DNA of 64,000 nucleotides from NCBI RefSeq assembly GCF_000212855.1, contig NZ_GL890993.1, positions 1,925,603 to 1,989,602 of the forward strand. The letters run 5' to 3'. The notes beneath the pieces are model-generated. The model ran no database searches, was not told the DNA's origin, and was given only the letters and a program-made list of their open reading frames with translations. Within the stretch, counting starts at the first letter, position 1, and the number at the start of each line of letters is the position of its first letter. The position numbers and the translations under genes are program-made. This stretch comes from Streptococcus sanguinis SK355. GTDB lineage: Bacteria; Bacillota; Bacilli; Lactobacillales; Streptococcaceae. This document shows, in pieces, positions 1 to 8,976 of this stretch.

Positions 1-285
1 ATCAAAAGGCACCTTTCCATCAAAGTAATGATAATGGTCTCCGTGGGAAGTGACATAGCCCTGATCCGTGATTTTCACGACGATTTGCTCTGCTTCAATA
101 CCTTCCTCATCATTGATTTGGTCAGATGTCAAATTTTTATTTTTATCAGTCTTGTCATCCGAAATATAGGCTACTTTATTATCTTTGGACTGAGTTCGGG
201 GCTGAGCTTGCCATTGGATAAGCCCGTAAGTTCCGAAACCAAGAGCTAATACAGCAGCTGAAGCAAGGAAATATTTCTTTTTCAT
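1..285 (-). CDS. Pneumococcal histidine triad (Pht)-like surface protein, 3'-truncated by window edge
   Basis: The 5' 95 codons of a leftward gene lie in the window. The start ATG (complement of 283-285) has the upstream sequence AAAGGA. The product opens with a Lys-rich start and a hydrophobic signal segment (residues 4-20), and ends in view with the histidine-triad motif HGDHYHYF. This motif is diagnostic of the streptococcal Pht/HtpA family, zinc-binding surface proteins that help deliver Zn2+ to AdcA/AdcAII and influence complement binding. The gene lies 9 bp after adcAII in the same orientation, the usual pht-adcAII pairing, so it should share the AdcR-controlled promoter. The length and number of further triads cannot be judged here. 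Confidence 0.85.
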   Translation of the reverse strand, partial: MKKKYFLASAAVLALGFGTYGLIQWQAQPRTQSKDNKVAYISDDKTDKNKNLTSDQINDEEGIEAEQIVVKITDQGYVTSHGDHYHYFDGKVPFD

Positions 286-294
286 GGTTTTCCT

Positions 295-1233
295 TTATCC
301 TTTCAAATCTTTAGCTAAAACGGCTAAATTTTTTTCTAAATTTTCTAAATAAGATAGTTGATTGGCCGGGTCTGCTTCCAGAGGATTCAGCTCCTTGATT
401 TGTACACCGGTCGCCTTGACCAAGGTTTGAGCCACTTTGGAAGAAGCATTGCTTTCCACAAAAATGGTCTTCACCTCGTGCTCCTTGACAAAGTCTTCTA
501 TCTCTGTCAGCTGGCGCGGACTAGGCTCCTGCTCTGGTGAAATACCAGCAATGCCCAGCTGGGTCAGCCCGAAGCGCTTGGCCAGATAAGAAAAGGCTGT
601 ATGCTGGGTGACAAAGGTCTTGTTGGGCACTTTATCAAAAATCTTCTGATAGCGTTCTGTCAGCTCCTTGGCCTCTTCTTGAAATTTTCGGGCATTGGCC
701 TGATAAGTCTCCCGATGGTCGCTATCCAGCTCTGATAACCTGTCGGCGATAATCTGAGCTTCCTCCGCAGCCTTCTGAGGATCCAACCAGGTATGGGGGT
801 CATAGAACGTCTTCTCATCCACTCCCTCTCCTGCTTGGACATCTTCTAAGCCAGCGACTCGATCCAGCTCCATTCCCTGAGAAGCCTCAAGGACTTGAAC
901 CTTGGAATTCTTAAGACTAGGATTCAGCTCTCCAGCCCAGGACTCCAAAGTCCGCGAGTGATAGACAAAGACATCTGCATCATAAATGGCTGCCACGTCA
1001 TTGGCTGAAGGCTCAAAATCATGAATACCGCTGCTAGACTGAATCATGCGTACGTCATTCAGATCGCCCGATATAGCCTTAACCATGGAGTAAATAGGAT
1101 AAAAGCTGGTTACAATCCTCAATCCTTGCGACGTACTGGATGGACTGGATTCCTTTTGAGACTGACAAGCCCAGAGACACAAGACCAGGGCCAGCATGCT
1201 AAGGCAAGCTGAGAATTTTAAAGCTCGTTTCAT
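295..1233 (-). CDS. adcAII: Zinc-binding ABC transporter lipoprotein AdcAII (Lmb family)
   Basis: A 312-residue substrate-binding lipoprotein of the cluster A-I (ZnuA/AdcA/Lmb) family, expected to capture Zn2+ outside the membrane for the AdcCB importer encoded elsewhere. It has a signal peptide with a lipobox ending at Cys23 (CLWAC), and metal-ligand contexts GIHDFEPS, YDPHTWLDP and TQHTAFSYLAKR. It lacks the long His-rich loop and C-terminal ZinT domain of AdcA, which fits AdcAII/Lmb; orthologues are also described as laminin-binding. The start is preceded by AAGGAG. Two AdcR boxes sit between its promoter and the start, and a pht-like gene follows directly. Confidence 0.93.
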   Translation of the reverse strand: MKRALKFSACLSMLALVLCLWACQSQKESSPSSTSQGLRIVTSFYPIYSMVKAISGDLNDVRMIQSSSGIHDFEPSANDVAAIYDADVFVYHSRTLESWAGELNPSLKNSKVQVLEASQGMELDRVAGLEDVQAGEGVDEKTFYDPHTWLDPQKAAEEAQIIADRLSELDSDHRETYQANARKFQEEAKELTERYQKIFDKVPNKTFVTQHTAFSYLAKRFGLTQLGIAGISPEQEPSPRQLTEIEDFVKEHEVKTIFVESNASSKVAQTLVKATGVQIKELNPLEADPANQLSYLENLEKNLAVLAKDLKG

Positions 1234-1253
1234 AATATCTCCTTAACTAATTA

Positions 1254-1277
1254 TTAACCGGTTTATTAACTGGTTAA
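1254..1277. promoter_or_regulatory. Tandem AdcR (zinc repressor) operators of adcAII-pht
   Basis: TTAACTGGTTAA at 1266-1277 is a perfect match to the streptococcal AdcR/ZitR box TTAACYRGTTAA; TTAACCGGTTTA at 1254-1265 is a one-mismatch copy immediately next to it (12-bp period). A third partial half-site TTAACTAATTA follows at 1243-1253. They lie just downstream of the -10 element, so bound AdcR would block initiation. Zn-dependent repression is known for the family; the assignment here is by sequence match. Confidence 0.9.
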
Positions 1278-1278
1278 T

Positions 1279-1307
1279 ATCATACACTTTGTCAACTTCT
1301 TTGTCAA
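1279..1307 (-). promoter_or_regulatory. adcAII promoter
   Basis: Reading leftward, -35 TTGACA (complement of 1302-1307), a 17-bp spacer, then -10 TATGAT (complement of 1279-1284). A second TTGACA lies inside the spacer but is too near the -10 to be used. The AdcR boxes begin two bases past the -10. Confidence 0.75.
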
Positions 1308-1332
1308 GTTTTTTAAGAAAATAAAGAAAAAA

Positions 1333-1357
1333 GGAAGTAGGATTCTTTCCCACTTCC
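1333..1357 (-). terminator. Probable terminator of the pyr operon
   Basis: Leftward strand: GGAAGTGGG, a 7-base loop and CCTACTTCC, followed by a run of T. It lies about 160 bp past the carB stop and before the adcAII promoter. One C-A mismatch is in the stem. Confidence 0.6.
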
Positions 1358-1515
1358 TCTTTGCTTTTAATTCATTATATTTGAAAGGTTATTTACTATC
1401 ACTATTCAAGGACAGAATAAGCTTATACAGATTCATTTTTCAAGCTTAACTGTATGAGATTACTTTTCCGACTTTGAGACTGTCAAATGACAATCTGGAA
1501 CTGAAAACTCCATCT

Positions 1516-4500
1516 CTAAATCGCTTCTGTAGTGAAACTGCGGCTTTCCAGTACCTTCAGCATGGCATCAGCTGTGTCCAAGGCGGTAAAGAGAGGCACT
1601 CCATGCTCAATCGCTGAGCTACGGATAATTTGACCATGCTTATCTGCTGTCCGCTTGGTTCCGACCGTGTTGATAATAGCCTGAACCTTGCCCTTGCGGA
1701 TATAGGCTGGGATGTCCTTGTTATCATCACTGCCGATTTTTTCCACCAGACGAACATGGAGACCATGATTTTCAAAATAGGAGGCTGTTCCCTTGGTTGC
1801 CCAGATACCATAGCCAATATTAGCAAAACGCTGAGCCAGCTGCAGGGCTTCTTCCTTGCTATCATCTGCAATAGTAAAGACGACATTTCCAAAGTTTGGC
1901 AGATGGAGATAGGAAGCCTCAAAAGCCTTGTAGAGCGCTTTTTCCAAAGTGCGGTCACTGCCCATGACTTCGCCGGTAGACTTCATCTCAGGTCCCAAAA
2001 GACTATCAACCTTCGCTAGCTTGCTAAAGGAGAAGACTGGCGCCTTGATATGAACCATGGAACTTTCTGGATGGAGACCATCTTCATAGCCCAGCTCTGC
2101 CAAGCTTTCCCCAAGAATCAAACGAGTTGCTACTTGCGCCATCGGAATATCGGTCACCTTGGACAAGAAAGGAACGGTCCGGCTGGCTCGTGGATTGACC
2201 TCAATGACATAGACCTGCTCATCTTTGATGACGAACTGAATATTCATCATGCCGATACAGTTCAGTCCCAGGGCCAAACGTTTGGTGTAGTCTGCAATAG
2301 TATCCTTTACTTTCTGAGATAAGGTTTGCGGCGGATAAGCCGCCATGGAATCCCCTGAGTGAACCCCTGCCCGCTCGATATGCTCCATAATCCCTGGAAT
2401 CAAGACCTGACGGCCATCTGAAATGGCATCCACCTCGCACTCATCCCCAACAATGTAAGAATCCACCAAAACCGGATGGTCTGGACTGGCCTTAACCGCT
2501 GTCCGCATATAAGAGCGTAGATCCGCTTCGTTTTCTACGATTTCCATGGCACGGCCACCCAAGACATAGGATGGTCGCACCAGAACGGGGAAGCCAATCT
2601 TACGAGCAGCCTCTACTGCTTCCTCTTCATTAGTAGCTGTTTGACCCGGCGGCTGTGGAATATCCAGCTCCTTCAGCGCTTGCTCAAAGAGATCCCGGTC
2701 CTCAGCTCGATCCAAGTCCGCTACTTGGGTGCCTAAAATCTTAACACCAGCCTTGGACAGTGGCTCTGCCAGATTAATGGCTGTCTGCCCGCCAAACTGA
2801 ACGATAACACCTTTAGGCTGTTCCAGCTCAATAACATTCATGACATCTTCAAAGGTCAGCGGCTCAAAATAGAGCTTGTCAGAGACAGAAAAGTCAGTTG
2901 ATACAGTCTCTGGATTGCTATTCATGATAATCGCTTCATAGCCTGCTGCCTGAATAGCCTTTACAGAATGAACAGTCGCATAATCAAACTCGACTCCCTG
3001 CCCGATTCGGATAGGACCTGAGCCCAGCACCAGAACAGATTCCTTGCTGGATTTGACAGATTCATTTTCAAAGCCATAGGTGGAGTAGAAATATGGTGTC
3101 GCAGACTCGAACTCAGCAGCACAGGTATCCACCATCTTGTAAACCGGCACAATCTTCTGCTCCTGTCGGATGCGACGTACCTGCTCAGCTGTCATGTACC
3201 ACAAGGCAGCAATCTTAGTATCCGCAAAGCCATTTTGCTTGGCTTTCTTGAGCACACAACTATCTCCGATATGACTGGCCAGCTCCTGCTCGATTTCGTA
3301 AATATGGAGCAGCTTATCCAGGAAAAAGACATCAATCTTGGTCAGCTCAGCAATTTCATCTGGACTGTAACCACGACGAATAGCCTCTGAGATGTAGAAA
3401 ATCCGGTCGTCTTGCGCCTTGACAATCTTCCTCATCAGCTCATCATCGCTTACTTGGCTGAGATCAGGCAGCTCATTGTGGTCCACACCAACTTCCAGAG
3501 AGCGGCAAGCCTTGAGCAGACTCTCCTCAATATTGCGGCCAATAGCCATGACTTCTCCTGTCGCCTTCATCTGGGTTCCCAGACGGCGCTCACCCTGCTC
3601 AAATTTATCAAATGGAAAGCGTGGAATCTTAGCGACCACATAGTCCAGAGCCGGCTCAAACATAGCATAGGTAGAGCCTGTTACCGGATTGATGATTTCA
3701 TCCAATGTAAGCCCGACCGCGATTTTAGCCGCCAGCTTGGCAATCGGATAGCCAGTTGCCTTAGAGGCTAAAGCTGATGAGCGGGAAACCCGTGGATTGA
3801 CCTCGATGACATAGTACTTAAAGCTATGCGGGTCCAGAGCCAGCTGCACATTACAGCCGCCCTCAATCTTCAGCGCTCGGATAATCTTGAGACTGGCGTC
3901 CCGCAGCATCTGGTATTCATAGTCTGAGATAGTCTGACTAGGTGCAAAGACGATAGAATCTCCTGTGTGGATACCGACTGGGTCAAAGTTTTCCATATTA
4001 CATACGACCAGCGCATTGTCGGCACCATCCCGCATGACTTCATATTCGATTTCCTTAAAGCCTGCTATGGAGCGCTCGATTAGACACTGAGTCACTGGAG
4101 AGAGTTTGAGGCCGTTTTCTGCGATTTCCTGCAGCTCTTCTTCATTGCTACAGATACCGCCCCCAGTTCCTCCCAGTGTAAATGCCGGACGGACAATGAC
4201 TGGATAGCCGATGCCAGCCGCAAATTCCAGTGCTTCATCAACTGTATTGACAATCTCTGACTCAGGGATGGGCTGGCCTAGCTCTTCCATCAGCTGCTTG
4301 AAAAGGTCTCGGTCTTCCGCTTGGTCAATGGCCGATAACTTTGTTCCTAAGAGCTCTACTCCTAGCTCTTCTAAAAGCCCTGACTTGGATAATTCCATGG
4401 CCATATTGAGTCCGGTCTGGCCGCCCAAAGTAGGCAGAAGAGCATCTGGCCGCTCCTTACGCAATATCCGCGCAACAAACTCCAGCGTGATAGGCTCGAT

Positions 4501-4695
4501 ATAAACCCGGTCCGCAATTTCCTTGTCCGTCATGATGGTCGCTGGGTTAGAATTAACCAAGACAACACTGTAGCCCTCTTCTTTCAAGGACAGGCAAGCC
4601 TGAGTTCCTGCATAGTCAAACTCTGCAGCCTGGCCTATGACGATAGGACCAGAACCGATGACCATAATTTTCTGAATATCTTTACGTTTTGGCAT
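1516..4695 (-). CDS. carB: Carbamoyl-phosphate synthase large subunit
   Basis: CarB makes carbamoyl phosphate from bicarbonate, ammonia (channelled from CarA) and two ATP, feeding pyrimidine and arginine synthesis. The 1059 residues equal the usual Gram-positive length. The two duplicated synthetase halves are obvious: each opens with a related glycine-rich motif ([16 protein letters not shown] near residue 15, [15 protein letters not shown] near 560), each has an ATP-grasp domain (for example TLGGTGGGI in the first), and the C-terminal ~130 residues form the MGS-like allosteric domain. The gene begins 23 bp after carA and ends the pyr operon. Long ORFs on the opposite strand here are shadows. 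Confidence 0.97.
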   Translation of the reverse strand: MPKRKDIQKIMVIGSGPIVIGQAAEFDYAGTQACLSLKEEGYSVVLVNSNPATIMTDKEIADRVYIEPITLEFVARILRKERPDALLPTLGGQTGLNMAMELSKSGLLEELGVELLGTKLSAIDQAEDRDLFKQLMEELGQPIPESEIVNTVDEALEFAAGIGYPVIVRPAFTLGGTGGGICSNEEELQEIAENGLKLSPVTQCLIERSIAGFKEIEYEVMRDGADNALVVCNMENFDPVGIHTGDSIVFAPSQTISDYEYQMLRDASLKIIRALKIEGGCNVQLALDPHSFKYYVIEVNPRVSRSSALASKATGYPIAKLAAKIAVGLTLDEIINPVTGSTYAMFEPALDYVVAKIPRFPFDKFEQGERRLGTQMKATGEVMAIGRNIEESLLKACRSLEVGVDHNELPDLSQVSDDELMRKIVKAQDDRIFYISEAIRRGYSPDEIAELTKIDVFFLDKLLHIYEIEQELASHIGDSCVLKKAKQNGFADTKIAALWYMTAEQVRRIRQEQKIVPVYKMVDTCAAEFESATPYFYSTYGFENESVKSSKESVLVLGSGPIRIGQGVEFDYATVHSVKAIQAAGYEAIIMNSNPETVSTDFSVSDKLYFEPLTFEDVMNVIELEQPKGVIVQFGGQTAINLAEPLSKAGVKILGTQVADLDRAEDRDLFEQALKELDIPQPPGQTATNEEEAVEAARKIGFPVLVRPSYVLGGRAMEIVENEADLRSYMRTAVKASPDHPVLVDSYIVGDECEVDAISDGRQVLIPGIMEHIERAGVHSGDSMAAYPPQTLSQKVKDTIADYTKRLALGLNCIGMMNIQFVIKDEQVYVIEVNPRASRTVPFLSKVTDIPMAQVATRLILGESLAELGYEDGLHPESSMVHIKAPVFSFSKLAKVDSLLGPEMKSTGEVMGSDRTLEKALYKAFEASYLHLPNFGNVVFTIADDSKEEALQLAQRFANIGYGIWATKGTASYFENHGLHVRLVEKIGSDDNKDIPAYIRKGKVQAIINTVGTKRTADKHGQIIRSSAIEHGVPLFTALDTADAMLKVLESRSFTTEAI

Positions 4696-4718
4696 AGTGT
4701 ACCTCTCAATCTTGCGTC

Positions 4719-5795
4719 CTAGTAAGCCTGATGGGCATCCATTATTTCCATAAATTCATCAAAGAGATAGTCTGCATCATGCGGTCCCGGCGCAGCATCT
4801 GGGTGGAACTGCACAGAAAAGGCTGGATAATCCCGATGGCGCACACCTTCGACGGACTTATCATTGATTTCTTCATGAGTCACTATCAGGCATTCCGGCA
4901 AATCCTCACGGCTGACGGCATAGCCGTGATTTTGACTGGTAAAGTCAACTCGGCCTGTCGCAATCTCCCGCACCGCATGGTTGAAACCACGGTGGCCGAA
5001 CTTCATCTTATGCGTCTTAGCACCGTTAGCCATGGAGAAGAGCTGATGTCCCATACAGATCCCGAAAATTGGAATCTTGCCCTGAACACCACGAATCATA
5101 TCCAGAGCCTCCGGTACATCTTCCGGGTTGCCCGGTCCATTTGAGAGCATGACGCCGTCAGGATTGAGCTGGAGAATTTCCTCAGCACTGGTATCATAAG
5201 GCACCACCGTCACGCTGCAGTTGCGTTTGGCTAACTCCCGCAGGATAGAGTGCTTGAGACCAAAGTCCACCAATACCACACTGCGACCCGTTCCCGGAGC
5301 TGGATAGGACTGCTTAGTAGACACCTGCTTGATGTTATCCGTCGGCAGAACTGTAGCCTGCAGCTGGTCTTGCAAATGCTCAATACTATCATCCGCATTG
5401 GCAATGGTTGCCCGCATAGTTCCATGCTGGCGGATAATCTTGGTTAGTGCCCTTGTATCAATTCCCGAAATGCCTGGTATCTTCTTGATTTTGAGGAACT
5501 CATCCAAAGACAATTGCTGGCGCCAGTTGCTGGCACGACGTGCATACTCATAGACTACCACTCCCTTACAGGTCGGCAGAATAGATTCATAGTCGTCTCG
5601 ATTGACACCATAATTTCCAACCAAGGGATAGGTAAAGGTCAAAATCTGGCCATTGTAAGACTGGTCCGTAATTGATTCCTGATAACCTGTCATGCCTGTG
5701 TTAAAGACGATTTCCCCTGTCACAAAAAGATCCGCTCCAAAAGCTTCCCCTTCAAAAATCATGCCATTTTCTAATATTAAAAGTCTCTTTGCCAT
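4719..5795 (-). CDS. carA: Carbamoyl-phosphate synthase small (glutaminase) subunit
   Basis: CarA hydrolyses glutamine and passes ammonia to CarB. The 358-residue protein has the N-terminal CPSase small-subunit domain and a class I glutamine amidotransferase domain with nucleophile Cys247 in GICMGHQL. The catalytic His is in [10 protein letters not shown]; the residue two after His is Asp where many CarA proteins carry Glu, a conservative change I believe is common in streptococci. The start is preceded by GGAGGGAAC. The gene follows pyrB after 114 bp containing a strong stem-loop, and is tightly coupled to carB. Confidence 0.96.
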   Translation of the reverse strand: MAKRLLILENGMIFEGEAFGADLFVTGEIVFNTGMTGYQESITDQSYNGQILTFTYPLVGNYGVNRDDYESILPTCKGVVVYEYARRASNWRQQLSLDEFLKIKKIPGISGIDTRALTKIIRQHGTMRATIANADDSIEHLQDQLQATVLPTDNIKQVSTKQSYPAPGTGRSVVLVDFGLKHSILRELAKRNCSVTVVPYDTSAEEILQLNPDGVMLSNGPGNPEDVPEALDMIRGVQGKIPIFGICMGHQLFSMANGAKTHKMKFGHRGFNHAVREIATGRVDFTSQNHGYAVSREDLPECLIVTHEEINDKSVEGVRHRDYPAFSVQFHPDAAPGPHDADYLFDEFMEIMDAHQAY

Positions 5796-5856
5796 TGTTC
5801 CCTCCTGTCCAAGATGCAGACTGCCTATCGGCCTTCCACATCAAAATATAATAATA

Positions 5857-5893
5857 GGGAGTGGGATTGCTTCACATAGCTTCACCCACTCCC
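5857..5893. other. Stem-loop between pyrB and carA
   Basis: GGGAGTGGG (5857-5865) and CCCACTCCC (5885-5893) form a perfect 9-bp GC-rich stem with a 19-base loop. On the operon strand it is followed by an A/T-rich stretch (TATTATTATATTTT), so it could be a weak internal terminator, a processing site or an mRNA stabiliser that sets the pyrB:carAB ratio. No PyrR loop is visible next to it. Confidence 0.55.
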
Positions 5894-5909
5894 GGCCTAC
5901 TGTCCGAGA

Positions 5910-6827
5910 TTATTGACGACCTTTCAGAACTGCTTCGATAATAGCCATTCTGACAAAGACGCCGTTGGTCATTTGTTCAACGATGCGCGATTTTGGTGCT
6001 TCGACCAAGTGATCCGCAATTTCTACATCGCGGTTAACTGGAGCCGGATGCATCAGAATTGCTGTATCTTTCATTCGGTCATACCGCTCTTGAGTCAGCC
6101 CATGCAGTCTGTGGTAATTTTCTTTAGAAAAGATGGACTCGTAGTCATGGCGCTCATGCTGCACGCGCAGGAACATCATGACATCCACTTGATCAATCAC
6201 CTCATCAATGGTGACAAACTTACCATAGTCCGCAAACTCTTGGCTCCGCCATTCTTCCGGACCTGCAAAGTAGAGCTCCGCCCCCAAGCGCTTGAGAATC
6301 TGCATATTTGACTTAGCCACGCGCGAATGATCCAAGTCACCAGCAATCGCAACCTTGAGTCCTTCAAAGCGACCAAACTCTTGATAAATGGTCATCAGGT
6401 CCAGCAAGCTCTGGCTAGGATGCTGACCAGAACCGTCTCCTCCGTTTACGATAGAAGTCGTAATGGTCGGGCTTTCCACTAGCTCTTTGTAATAGTCCAC
6501 TTCAGGATGGCGAATGACACAAACATCGACGCCAAGGGCAGACATAGTCAGGATAGTGTCATACAAGGTTTCTCCTTTGTTGACCGAGCTGGTCTTGACA
6601 TCAAAGTCCAGAAGATCGCAGCCTAACTTCAACTCTGCTACCTCAAAGGCCTTGTGGGTCCGTGTAGAAGGTTCAAAGAAGAGGTTAGATACGATATGCT
6701 GTTCATCATAATGGACTTTAGCGCCATTTTTAAATTCGATTCCGCGTTTAATCAAGGCCATAACTTCTTCATTTGACAGAGTTTCCATAGAAACAAGGTT
6801 CTTAAGAGCGATTTGATTGGATGACAT
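5910..6827 (-). CDS. pyrB: Aspartate carbamoyltransferase catalytic subunit
   Basis: PyrB condenses carbamoyl phosphate with aspartate, the committed step of pyrimidine synthesis. The product is 305 residues. The carbamoyl-phosphate loop [10 protein letters not shown], the mid-protein [13 protein letters not shown] and the [11 protein letters not shown] motif are all present. I chose ATG at 6827 ([10 protein letters not shown]) rather than the 23-codon upstream extension because GGAGAAT sits 6-7 bases before it and family members start here. As in other Gram-positives no pyrI regulatory subunit is adjacent. It follows pyrP by 107 bp. Confidence 0.95.
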   Translation of the reverse strand: MSSNQIALKNLVSMETLSNEEVMALIKRGIEFKNGAKVHYDEQHIVSNLFFEPSTRTHKAFEVAELKLGCDLLDFDVKTSSVNKGETLYDTILTMSALGVDVCVIRHPEVDYYKELVESPTITTSIVNGGDGSGQHPSQSLLDLMTIYQEFGRFEGLKVAIAGDLDHSRVAKSNMQILKRLGAELYFAGPEEWRSQEFADYGKFVTIDEVIDQVDVMMFLRVQHERHDYESIFSKENYHRLHGLTQERYDRMKDTAILMHPAPVNRDVEIADHLVEAPKSRIVEQMTNGVFVRMAIIEAVLKGRQ

Positions 6828-6934
6828 GATGTAATTCTCCTTCATGAAAGAATGAGGGCTTCCAGAGTGCTGCAAGTAAAGTCGCTCTGAGAGCAAGCTA
6901 TTTTTGAACGAAAGTTAATGATTTATCACCTAGC

Positions 6935-8218
6935 TCAATCCTTGGGCTCAGGCAGGACAAGATAGAGGACAATTCCCAGAATAGTTGACAAGGCAACTCC
7001 TGAGATTTGCAGACTCGACAGCTGCAAGGTCAGACCACCGATACCGGATACCAAGATGACACTAGTAATCAAGAGGTTCTTTTTATTGTCAAAGTTGGTC
7101 TGTGCTTCAATCAGAATCTTGAGACCGCTCGAAGCAATTACCCCAAAGAGGGCGATGGAAATACCACCCAACACAGGACTCGGAATGGATTGGAGCAGGG
7201 CAGAGACCTTGCCCACAAAGCTCATGACAATAGCCAGTACTGCTGCACCTGCAATGACATAGACGCTGTAGATTTTATTGAGCGCCATGACTCCGATATT
7301 CTCTCCGTAGCTAGTCACTGGCGGTGCTCCAAAAAGTCCTGCAATAATCTGAGCCAGACCATCTCCAGTCAAGGTCTTGTCCAGTCCTGGATCCTTGAAG
7401 AAGTCCTTTCCTGTCAAACTATTCAGCACCATGACATGCCCGAAATGTTCTGTCATGGTTACAAAGGCGATAGGCGCCATGGTTAAAATCGCACTCGGAT
7501 AAAATTTCATATCGTAGTCCAAGAAAGGCAGACTCATAGGTGGAAGGTGGAACCAAGAAGCTTGCCCAACCTTAGCAAAAGAAACGATTTCCTGACCAGT
7601 CACAGCCCCTAGAATCAAGCTAAAGATGTAGCCGACTATCAAGCCCAGCAAGACTGGGATAATTCCCACAATCTTCTTACCATAGATATTAAAGAGGATG
7701 ACTGCCAAGAGAGTAACCATACCGATAATGAAGTAGGTCAAATCATAAACCTTTTCGCCATTAGCTACAGTCTTGTTCATCACATCGCTAACAGCTGTCC
7801 CAGCCAAGCTCAGACCGATGACCATGATGATGGGGCCAACTACTACCGGCGGCAACACCTTATCAATCCAAGCATTGCCAGCAAACTTAACAATCAGTGC
7901 TACAATAAAGTAGACCAAACCACCAGTGATGGCTCCCTGTGCAACCGCTCCGATACCATCTGTCTTCATCAGCATCTGCATGGCTGCAATATAAGCAAAG
8001 CTGGATCCCATGTAGGCTGGAATCTTGTATTTGGTAACAGTCAGATGGGCAAGTGTTCCCAGACCGCTGGAAAAAAGAGCTACCGCTGGGTCAATTCCAA
8101 CCAGAATTGGCACCAAGACTGTCGCCCCAAACATGGCGAACAAGTGCTGAAAGGATAGCCCTAAAAGCAAACCTGGCTTTGGCATATCATGCACATCATA
8201 CTTAACATCTTGACTCAT
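6935..8218 (-). CDS. pyrP: Uracil permease
   Basis: A 427-residue nucleobase:cation symporter-2 (NCS2) transporter that brings uracil through the membrane. Around 12-14 hydrophobic segments are visible. It opens with the family-typical LLGLSFQHLFAMFGATVLVPIL, written in two parts here as LLGLSFQHLFAM and FGATVLVP, and has the substrate-site region APIAFVTMTEHFGHV and GAPPVTSYGENIGVMALN. It lies 8 bp after pyrR, so pyrR and pyrP are certainly co-transcribed and under the attenuator upstream of pyrR. Confidence 0.93.
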   Translation of the reverse strand: MSQDVKYDVHDMPKPGLLLGLSFQHLFAMFGATVLVPILVGIDPAVALFSSGLGTLAHLTVTKYKIPAYMGSSFAYIAAMQMLMKTDGIGAVAQGAITGGLVYFIVALIVKFAGNAWIDKVLPPVVVGPIIMVIGLSLAGTAVSDVMNKTVANGEKVYDLTYFIIGMVTLLAVILFNIYGKKIVGIIPVLLGLIVGYIFSLILGAVTGQEIVSFAKVGQASWFHLPPMSLPFLDYDMKFYPSAILTMAPIAFVTMTEHFGHVMVLNSLTGKDFFKDPGLDKTLTGDGLAQIIAGLFGAPPVTSYGENIGVMALNKIYSVYVIAGAAVLAIVMSFVGKVSALLQSIPSPVLGGISIALFGVIASSGLKILIEAQTNFDNKKNLLITSVILVSGIGGLTLQLSSLQISGVALSTILGIVLYLVLPEPKD

Positions 8219-8226
8219 TTAGCTTA

Positions 8227-8745
8227 TTACTCCCCCATAATCAACACGCGATCTTGACCGTCTGTCTCAGTCACCTCAACAACAATCTCCTCAGTTTGGC
8301 TAGTCGGAATATTCTTGCCGACATAATCTGCTCGGATAGGCAGCTCGCGGTGACCACGGTCAACCAAGACAGCTAGGCCAACCCGAGACGGCCGCCCATG
8401 ACTGACCAGATTGTCGATAGCTGCTCGGATTGTCCGGCCTGTGTAGAGGACATCGTCAATCAGGATTACTTGACGGTCGGTAATATCCACTGGAATCACT
8501 GTCGTATCTTCCTCAACCTTGATATCATCTCGGAAAGGCTTGGTATCAACTTCTGCGACTGGAATATCGATATTCTCCAACTGAGCCAACCGATTCTGAA
8601 TCCGGTAAGCCAAGTGAACCCCACGGGTCTTAATCCCAGCCAAGACCACTTGGTTTAAGTCCTTGTTGCGCTCGATGATTTCATAGGTAATCCGCGTAAT
8701 CGCGCGGTTCATGGTGATGTCATCGACAACTTCTTTTGTTTTCAT
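8227..8745 (-). CDS. pyrR: PyrR: pyrimidine operon attenuation regulator / uracil phosphoribosyltransferase
   Basis: PyrR binds a hairpin in pyr mRNA when UMP/UTP is abundant and so permits terminator formation; it also has uracil phosphoribosyltransferase activity. The 172-residue product carries the PRPP-binding loop [17 protein letters not shown] and the type I PRTase fold. ATG at 8745 (MKTKEVVDD) was preferred because GAGGAGG lies 5-6 bases upstream of it. It is the first gene of the pyr operon and controls it through the leader at 8768-8885. Confidence 0.95.
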   Translation of the reverse strand: MKTKEVVDDITMNRAITRITYEIIERNKDLNQVVLAGIKTRGVHLAYRIQNRLAQLENIDIPVAEVDTKPFRDDIKVEEDTTVIPVDITDRQVILIDDVLYTGRTIRAAIDNLVSHGRPSRVGLAVLVDRGHRELPIRADYVGKNIPTSQTEEIVVEVTETDGQDRVLIMGE

Positions 8746-8767
8746 TCTTTCCTCCTCAAACAAGAAA

Positions 8768-8885
8768 AAGTCTCCTTATTACAAGGAGACTTCAGAAAAA
8801 TCCAGTCAGGCAAGCTAAAACAAGACGCACTTGCTTACACTTCACCCATCTTTTTACTTGCTCCTTGTCTATCTCTCTGGATAGA
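8768..8885 (-). promoter_or_regulatory. PyrR-responsive attenuator leader of the pyr operon
   Basis: On the leftward strand the leader begins with a hairpin TCTATC-CAGAGA-GATAGA (complement of 8868-8885), whose CAGAGA hexaloop and flanks match the PyrR binding loop. About 75 bases on is a 10-bp perfect stem AAGTCTCCTT / AAGGAGACTT (8768-8792) followed by TTTTTC, an intrinsic terminator 23 bases before pyrR. The known mechanism is that PyrR-UMP stabilises the binding loop and thus the terminator. Confidence 0.88.
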
Positions 8886-8976
8886 ATTAAAGGATTATTT
8901 AATTTTTATACTATATCACAAATTCAAAACTATTTCAAGAAAAAAATTGTATTTTTTCTGCTTGACTGGATAAGGA

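Noticed and set aside
1630..4504. Several 90-130 codon ORFs opposite carB
   Set aside because: Shadows of carB; no ribosome sites or recognisable domains.
4719..5795. Inactive CarA because of Asp in HPDAAPGP
   Set aside because: The change from Glu is conservative, Cys247 and His are present, and the gene is in an intact operon, so loss of activity is not supported.
6841..6930. Second PyrR binding loop between pyrP and pyrB
   Set aside because: Pairing is possible (GCTT...AAGC with TCAGAG / CTCTGG), but the CAGAGA hexaloop and flanks seen before pyrR are absent and no terminator follows.
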